Source: Girardinichthys multiradiatus | Taxonomy: Eukaryota > Chordata > Actinopteri > Cyprinodontiformes > Goodeidae | Reading direction: 5' to 3' | Length of the DNA: 64,000 bases | Assembly: GCF_021462225.1 (NCBI RefSeq) | Contig: NC_061797.1 | Span: 41,372,147-41,436,146 of the forward strand | Part shown: piece by piece, positions 58,024 through 64,000 of the stretch | How the letters are laid out: every line of letters begins with the position of its first letter | Numbering within the stretch: position 1 is the first letter of the stretch | The notes under the pieces: generated by a model | What the model saw: the letters and a program-made list of their open reading frames with translations, nothing else | What the model was told of the DNA's origin: nothing | Database searches by the model: none | Translations under genes and position numbers: made by a program

Positions 58024-58701
58024 AAGATGAAGTCATTCGTAGTTAGTGAAATGGGAGCCTGGTGCTTCTTGAGAATAGGAGGTTAGAGAGGGCACAAGCT
58101 GGATGACTAATTGGGGAGGATATGAAATGAGGCTTGACTCAATCTACACCCTTGAATCAACTCTGCCCTACAGTATGCATCAAATGGGTTCCCTAAGTGG
58201 TGCTTTTCCATTGATTATACCCTTTCAATGTTACGCTCCAGCTACTAGTTGGAAAATTTTGACAGAGGGGAAAAAAGCAGAGGGAGCTAAAGGAGGGAGT
58301 TGAAGTATCGGTCAATACTTAATACTGTGCAAACTAGAAAAAATAGGAATTGCAGAATGTGAGTAATATTACATAAACAGACAGCGATGAAAGTGATTCG
58401 AGAGAAGGAGAGAGAGAGGACAAGGTGTGTAAAAAAGTACGTTGAGCTCAGCCATAAACGCATTGGTGCGTGGCACTTCGCCTGGTATGGCACTCAACTT
58501 TATGAGGTGTGGAGGGGCTGTCTACCTCACCTCTCTGCCTGTTTTAATGATACAGTTTAGATGGAAAAGCTGGAGCTTCAGTCGACACCAAGGTCTTTGC
58601 TTGCTCTGCTTCACGCTGCACAAAATCCCAGATGGGTTAAACACAAATATAAGCTACATTAAAAAAAACACAGAGTCATTTTGATTTTAAGTATGATCTC
58701 C
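58024..58701. other. No recognisable gene
   Basis: Complex, less AT-rich sequence around 58430-58570 (CATAAACGCATTGGTGCGTG). Short ORFs show no domain. Confidence 0.45.
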
Positions 58702-58728
58702 TGTGTGTGTGTGTGTGTGTGTGTGTGT
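58702..58728. repeat. (TG)n microsatellite
   Basis: Thirteen uninterrupted TG units. Part of ORF 58681-58911, which is therefore not credible as a gene. Confidence 0.97.
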
Positions 58729-60001
58729 CTTACAATATTATCTTTTGCTAATAATTTAATTAAAAATACGCTGGGTACATGTTTTGATATAATTGCCATA
58801 ACAAAATCTACACATGCAAAGATGAGCAGGGGTGCAGAACATGTGCAGCATGCTCAAGCACGTATAACATTTCTATTAATGATCACTAGCTGTAGACAGA
58901 GCCACAGATGAGACCAGGGAGCAAGAGCGAAGAAGCCGAGAGGTGAAACTGCCTGTCAGAGCTGTGAAACCCCCTTAGATCTGCCCCATGTGCCTGACCA
59001 CTCCACATGTCCAAGAGATGGTTTCTAACCGCAGCCTACACCCATCACTACACCAGTTTAGAGGAGAAAATGCAGTAATGCAATATTGATCTGACAATGA
59101 GTGAGCGTGTGTGACTCTGCACAGGTGAGTGTGAGTATGTGTGTTTTTGGATGAGATTTTGGCAAATAATTGCATTGTGTAAAAGTGAATGAGTGGTGTG
59201 GAATGCTTTAGTATGTGTTGCTTGTGTAACTGTTGAGTGAGCATTTGAGATAGGATGACAGCTACAGAAGTGTTGCATTAATAAGCAAAAGGTAAGGTGT
59301 TGGCTCGGTGCTATTGCAGACGCAGCTCTGTCAAAGTCTTCATCTGCTGTGGCAGCCCTGACTGAATGAAAACTAGTGAGGGCCAGTGCACCCTCATTTT
59401 ACGTTTCAGTTCTCTGAATCTTCCTTTGCTTACTCTCTCCTGTGTGACTATTATTACACAAACAACTCAGCGAACAGCATTTCTTCACTTTATATTTGCT
59501 CGGGCCACATGAATGAATGGAATTCATCCAGACAATTAAACACTTAAAAGACCAGAGCGAGATGTTTGCAAGAATCAATAGAAAAAAGCTAAAGAACAAA
59601 ATATCAGTTTTTTACACCTTAAGAAATCATAATTTGTTAAATTAATAATTACTCTAACTATTTTCAAATTATTTTATTAATCAAAAACAATCTCTTAGAC
59701 CACAGACATTTGACCTTTGCTTATATAGTTTACTGAGTTTTGCAAATTGTCATTCAGCTGTTATATAACTGGGTAAAGGTTTTCTGCCTGAATAATGATC
59801 AATATAACCAAACAGCCAAAGGGTACAATCATTACTTCCTGCCATTAGAAGTGGAAAACATGTAACAAAGATTCAATATTCTATTTATTAATTTATTTTA
59901 ATAATTCTGCATGTAGTAAACCTTGGCATGAGATGGCAAAATAAAACTACAAACAAGCTCATTCAATAACAGTATATGTTAAAGCAATTTCTTACTAACT
60001 T
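58729..60001. other. No recognisable gene
   Basis: GTGTGAGTGTG-rich stretch around 59100-59150 (which produces His/Thr-rich minus ORFs), then AT-rich sequence. Confidence 0.5.
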
Positions 60002-60053
60002 TATGTATGTATGTATGTATGTATGTATGTATGTATGTATGTATGTATGTATG
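60002..60053. repeat. (TATG)13 microsatellite
   Basis: Thirteen perfect TATG units. The ORFs over it (MYVCMYVC… on plus, HTYIHTYI… on minus) are artefacts of the repeat. Confidence 0.98.
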
Positions 60054-60699
60054 CATTTATTTATTTGTTTTTCTACAAAGTCTCTAGACATGTAGGGCAG
60101 TATAGTATAAAGGAAGAGAAGCCTACAGGTAAAAATGATAATATCTACATTCAGACTATTACTCATCTGGTTTCTGTGATATGTTTTATATATTTTTGTG
60201 AATCGTTGTATCTACATGTAAGCATTCAGAGGTAAAAAAACAAACAAAAACGAAACAAAACACAATTGTAGCATATATAGAAGAGATGTGACACGAATAC
60301 CAAGGAAGACAAAATAGATACTAAGAAAGCTAGAAATGAAAAAAAGTTGCTGTTTTTCATTCAAAACCAATTTTACCTTCATTTGATAACCTTTTCCAGA
60401 TTATTGATTACAACAGCTTGCATGTGAGAACAAATTGTGTTCTACCAGTCTTAGTGCACAGAATGAGTAGAATGTATACAAATATGTTTCTGTCATTGGG
60501 TCCCTTCATTAGCCTTCAAACCATGGTTGCCAACTCCCACTCCTGAGGAGGGTCAAGGTTTTCTTCTATTTCCCTCACATTGCCCAGATAATTCTCACTC
60601 CAAATAACTAAATACAAATAATTCAGTACAAAATACCTTTCCCACACATTTTGTGTTTTGTCATTTTAAATACTTTGGCAATTTTTTGATTTTTTTGAT
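60054..60699. other. No recognisable gene
   Basis: AT-rich sequence with an ACAAAC-like stretch near 60240. Confidence 0.5.
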
Positions 60700-61464
60700 A
60701 GGCACAATTTTCCACAAGGAAGTGAATTGATTGGTCCACACCACACATTCCCTCACCATCCTCAACAACCCCATGTCTCCTGCGGATCTCTCCCGGTTTC
60801 TAAGAACCACTCTATCTCGAAACCTGAATAGGTCCACACACATTGACACTCTTTGAGTGTCAAAGAAGGCCCTGCAGAGACTGTACTTCCTGCGGCAACT
60901 CAAGATGTATAACCCATCACAGGAATTATTGGTCATCTCCTACACAGTCATGGACTACACTGTTTTGTGCACATCCATCACTGTGTGGTTAAGGTCATCC
61001 ACACGTCCAAACTGCAATGAACAACTAGGTCTGCAAAAAGGATCATCAGGGCTGACCTTCCCTCCATCCAGGATCTGTACAGGTCTAGGGTCAAGAAAAG
61101 GGCAGCTAACATCTCTGCAGACCCCGCACACTTTGCAACGCTCCAGAGTGTTATTTGAAAAACCAGCCGCCACAAAGACAGATTCTTTCCCCAGGCTGTC
61201 TCACCGATGAAGACAATGAACCCCTTACAGACTGAGTAGTAAGACACTTTGCAAAATAAGATGTGCACTCCCACAACCTTCCTTTATTTTGTCTTTTCTT
61301 TATTTAAAAAAAATTTATACATACACATACATGCACATACTGCTCTTTTTATCCTTTATTTCAAGTTTTATATACTTAATGTCAGTATGTTGTGCACACT
61401 TGAAACCGAATTTAAATTCCTTGTTTGTGCACACAATCTTGGCCAATAAAGCTGAATCTGAGTA
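60700..61464 (+). mobile_element. LINE 3' end with reverse-transcriptase C-terminal remnant
   Basis: A frame around 60820-61210 reads THIDTL, stop, VSKKALQRLYFLRQLKMYN, then SYTVMDYTVLCTSITVW, matching the region after the reverse-transcriptase core in fish LINE ORF2 proteins (KKAQQRLYFLRRL and LxxxITVWY motifs). A frameshift follows. Downstream lie an AT-rich 3' UTR and an end with TTCCTTGTTTGTGCACAC, AATAAA (61445-61450) and CTGAATCTGA. This differs from the tail of the 41-kb element, so it is another LINE lineage. It is 5'-truncated and inactive; the left limit is approximate. Confidence 0.8.
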
Positions 61465-61884
61465 TGATTATCTTAATATGTTTGAATGATGAAGTTGTTC
61501 CTCAGTTTAGATGTTTTGCACTTCAGGCTCCTGTACTTGGAGTGATTATGGATGATGAGGCTGGATGTACTGTGTATTTTGTATAGATGGATGTCCCACT
61601 GTGATGGTAGGGGTGCTTCAAAAACCCTGATAGCTTCCAACAGAGTCTTGCACTCCTCGGTAGTGCTTCCTCAGTACACAGCGAATTAATTAGTCAGGAT
61701 GTTCTACATGATGCTGTAGAATCTGGTCAGGATGATTTTACTCAAATCAAACATTTCTCTTTTTTAAACTTTTTTAACTCTCCTTGGCCCATAAATCAAA
61801 AGGGTAAGGTGTGACATAGTTTCCAACATGTTTCCGTATCTAAAAGTCTGACCTAATAATGACCTTAAAGAAAAAGAAATTGTT
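61465..61884. other. Unassigned, possibly transposon-derived
   Basis: Sequence between two LINE relics with no ORF. Phrases such as GGTAGGGGTGCTTCAAAAAC suggest old repeat material, but I cannot assign it. Confidence 0.35.
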
Positions 61885-62330
61885 GCTAATCAGTTAAAGA
61901 GATTTCACTGTAACAACCTGTTTGAAGAGATTTAGTCAGGATTCAGAGGTCATTATAGCTCAGAAACAGCACTGGTAAAAGTCCTTTTGATATTCTCATA
62001 GCCTCAGATAAAGGACTTGTGTCTATATTGTCCTGGAAGATTTCAGTGCTGCATTTACAACAGTCACTCACAATATTCTTCTACACAGGCTTGATAAAGA
62101 AATAGCACCAGGCTGGTTTAGATCATATCTTTCTCATAGATTCCAATATGTTGACGCTAATCCTCACACACCAGAGTTAGTGATTTAGTATGGCAAGGTT
62201 CAGAGCTTGAGCCAGTTAGGCTGGATTATTGCACTTCCTTTTTATAATTAAGCCCAAAAAACTCATGAAAAGCCTCAGCTTATCTAAAATGCTGAGTTTT
62301 GATGAGTACCTTAGTTAGTATCATTGGTCT
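61885..62330 (+). pseudogene. L2-like LINE reverse-transcriptase relic, internally deleted
   Basis: Conceptual reading across frames shows HCNNLFEE, stop, SGFRGHYSSETALVKVL, then LLDLSAAFDTV-like sequence in shifted frames (about 62030-62070), and AGWFRSYLSHRFQ (about 62110-62150). After a jump it reads RLDYCTSF (about 62220). These are consecutive landmarks of L2-type reverse transcriptase. Part of the domain, including the catalytic YADD region, is missing between the last two. Several stops and frameshifts make it dead. Confidence 0.75.
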
Positions 62331-64000
62331 TTAAAGAAAACAACTATGCAGCTTGGTAATTTTTTTATGACAAAGTTTTATTAACAAAAAATGTATTTAG
62401 TTTTTTTTTTTTTTTTTATCTTGGAGTGAAATAATCAATAACATTTATATCATCATACTTTATAATACTGAGCCCAGCTGAATCCCTGTCTCTCTCCAAG
62501 CTCTACAACACTGCCTTTAAAGTAAGCAGCTGTTTCACACCAGCAAAGCAAGGATGCTGCTCAGGACCAATTTCTCTGACTCAGAGCTCTAGCTGTCAAA
62601 TCCCAGTAAATTACTCCAAAATTAGGCAATGCCTCTGAACCACCACTGGATCCTCTATAAGAACGTCTATGAGAGCTTGTACTAGCTCACAATGCTTTAT
62701 CACAAGTTGCATTGAGTCTCACTAGCTAAGACATTGTTGGTACTATGTATTGCTTTACAGCAAAGTTGCATGAAATGCTACAAGCCATGTCTTTCTGGTC
62801 CCAAAAGATAAGACAGAGTTATTCCCTGGAGTTAAAAAAGACAACTCATGAGTTGTGTGGCTTTGAGGTTAGAGAGACAAGCCACATTGGTGCATCTTGT
62901 TTAGGATAGTGCTTCTTTGCAGTGACGAGTAGAGAAGAGAAACAAAGCAAGTAAGGAGAAAAGTTTCTTCTTGAAGATCCAAGAGTGCTTTTGCCCAAAT
63001 ACCTTTATTTTATGTTTTGAAATTCAAACTGGTTCCTGCAAGATGTGAGCTAAAAAGCTCTTCTATTCACATCACACACAGATGCATCGTACTGTATATG
63101 TACTGACTCACAGGAGTCCAGGAGCAGGAGCTATTCTGAGAGCGATGAAACAGGCAGACTAACTAATAGAACCACCCACACACCAAACATTTTTTTATCA
63201 CACACCACATTCAGAAACACGTGCAAACACACACACCTTCCACGTTCTGCCAGCCCACCCATTGCTTGTTAGTTGCTACATAAGTGGGGTTGTTTTTACC
63301 ATGACACGGTCTGGCTCCAATTCTCTGTATCCACTGAGAGCCAGCAACCAAAAATACTTCAGCTAAAAAAAATCTCTTCTGATTGCTATTTGACTTTCTG
63401 TTTTCTCCATTCCCTCCTGTCTTTATCAGCATGTAAACAAGCACAAGGTTATTTTCTTTCTTAACTGAAACGGGGGGAGATAAGACAACATTGGTGCAGT
63501 TAATCCTTTGGATACACTGAACGAAAAGTTTGTCTGGTTAATGCTTGAGTGGTAATTATGCAGGAATGCTTCTGCCCTCACTGTCTCACTATCTCTGGAT
63601 GCATCATCAGGTTTTCTGTTTCCTCCTCTGGAAAGGGAAGGGAAAGAAATAAATTGGAAAAGAAGAGGAATTTGAAAGAAAAGTGAAAATGAAAAACGGC
63701 CGAGTTACAGTTGAGCTGTCACTGCAGAGCCGTGTCAACACTTGTTTCTGATGCTGTGAAACTAGACTGAGATATTTTGACTAACTCAAAACTTCTCTAT
63801 GCCCCTGGTCATCTTATTCTGAGGGGAATTCCAGTTAATTAAGTCTATCTATACTATTTTGACTATTTTTATGAGCTTCAAAAAAACAAATATTATTATT
63901 ATATATTTTTTTTCTTTCTTACTTTTGCAGCGAAACAATCCAGTTTTGATGCAGCGAAAAACTTTGATACCTAATTGCTTGAGGAAATGTTTTTTGTTTT
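62331..64000. other. No recognisable gene
   Basis: This contains a T-run at about 62401-62417 and a CA-rich stretch near 63175-63235. ORFs 63211-63444 (minus) and 63273-63464 overlap and have no domain. The right edge is AT-rich. Confidence 0.5.

Noticed and set aside
60011..60235. ORF starting MYVCMYVC on the plus strand and a matching HTYIHTYI ORF on the minus strand
   Set aside because: Both are translations of the (TATG)13 microsatellite; period four also makes frames change.

Overview
This is eukaryotic DNA, most likely from a percomorph-type teleost fish. The evidence is AT-rich sequence with no operon structure, several Tc1/mariner families, hAT elements with 8-bp target duplications, 5'-truncated L2-like LINE ends with short repeated 3' tails (ACTTG or ATTGA type), and many CA/GT and TATG microsatellites. 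Species cannot be resolved. I recognise no host protein-coding exon with confidence. The window reads as intergenic DNA or the inside of a very long intron, so nearly all recognisable coding sequence is transposon-derived.

Layout. 1-3.2 kb: two same-strand copies of one Tc1-like family with a DD36E catalytic spacing. The first is cut by the window edge. The second (1918-3183) is full length with matching 31-bp inverted repeats, TA target sites and a nearly intact transposase. 4.2-5.4 kb: a decayed relic of a second Tc1 family and a 398-bp MITE with ~100-bp inverted repeats. 11.2-11.7 kb: a 21-bp minisatellite split in two by a LINE 3' end. 14.7-16.7 kb: a dispersed direct-repeat pair. 26 kb: a hAT MITE with an 8-bp target duplication. 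31.5 kb: a 345-bp internally deleted copy of the DD36E family. 34-35.6 kb: a hairpin, a minus-strand LINE end, a 30-bp-arm palindrome and a Tc1 relic. 37.6-42.6 kb: LINE and Tc1 relics, including the C-terminal end of an L2-type ORF2. 49.1-52.0 kb: a hAT element (TIRs, perfect 8-bp duplication, broken transposase) inserted inside an older Tc1 relic. 56.2-57.4 kb: an uninterrupted relic of that same Tc1 family. 60.7-62.3 kb: two LINE reverse-transcriptase relics.

How the parts relate. The 31.5-kb deleted copy keeps a reading around the transposase start that shows the 1918-3183 copy carries one extra base a few codons after its start codon. The most complete transposase frame here therefore probably lacks its proper initiation. 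The nested Tc1/hAT locus gives an insertion order, and subtracting the hAT element restores a Tc1 length (1254 bp) close to the intact relic at 56.2 kb (1244 bp).

The long stretches between transposons contain simple repeats and short ORFs with no recognisable family. A few blocks of complex sequence with developmental-factor-like motifs could be conserved noncoding elements, but this cannot be tested without alignments. I found no convincing novel biological system; the most informative items are the DD36E family trio, the nested insertion, the palindrome and the interrupted minisatellite.
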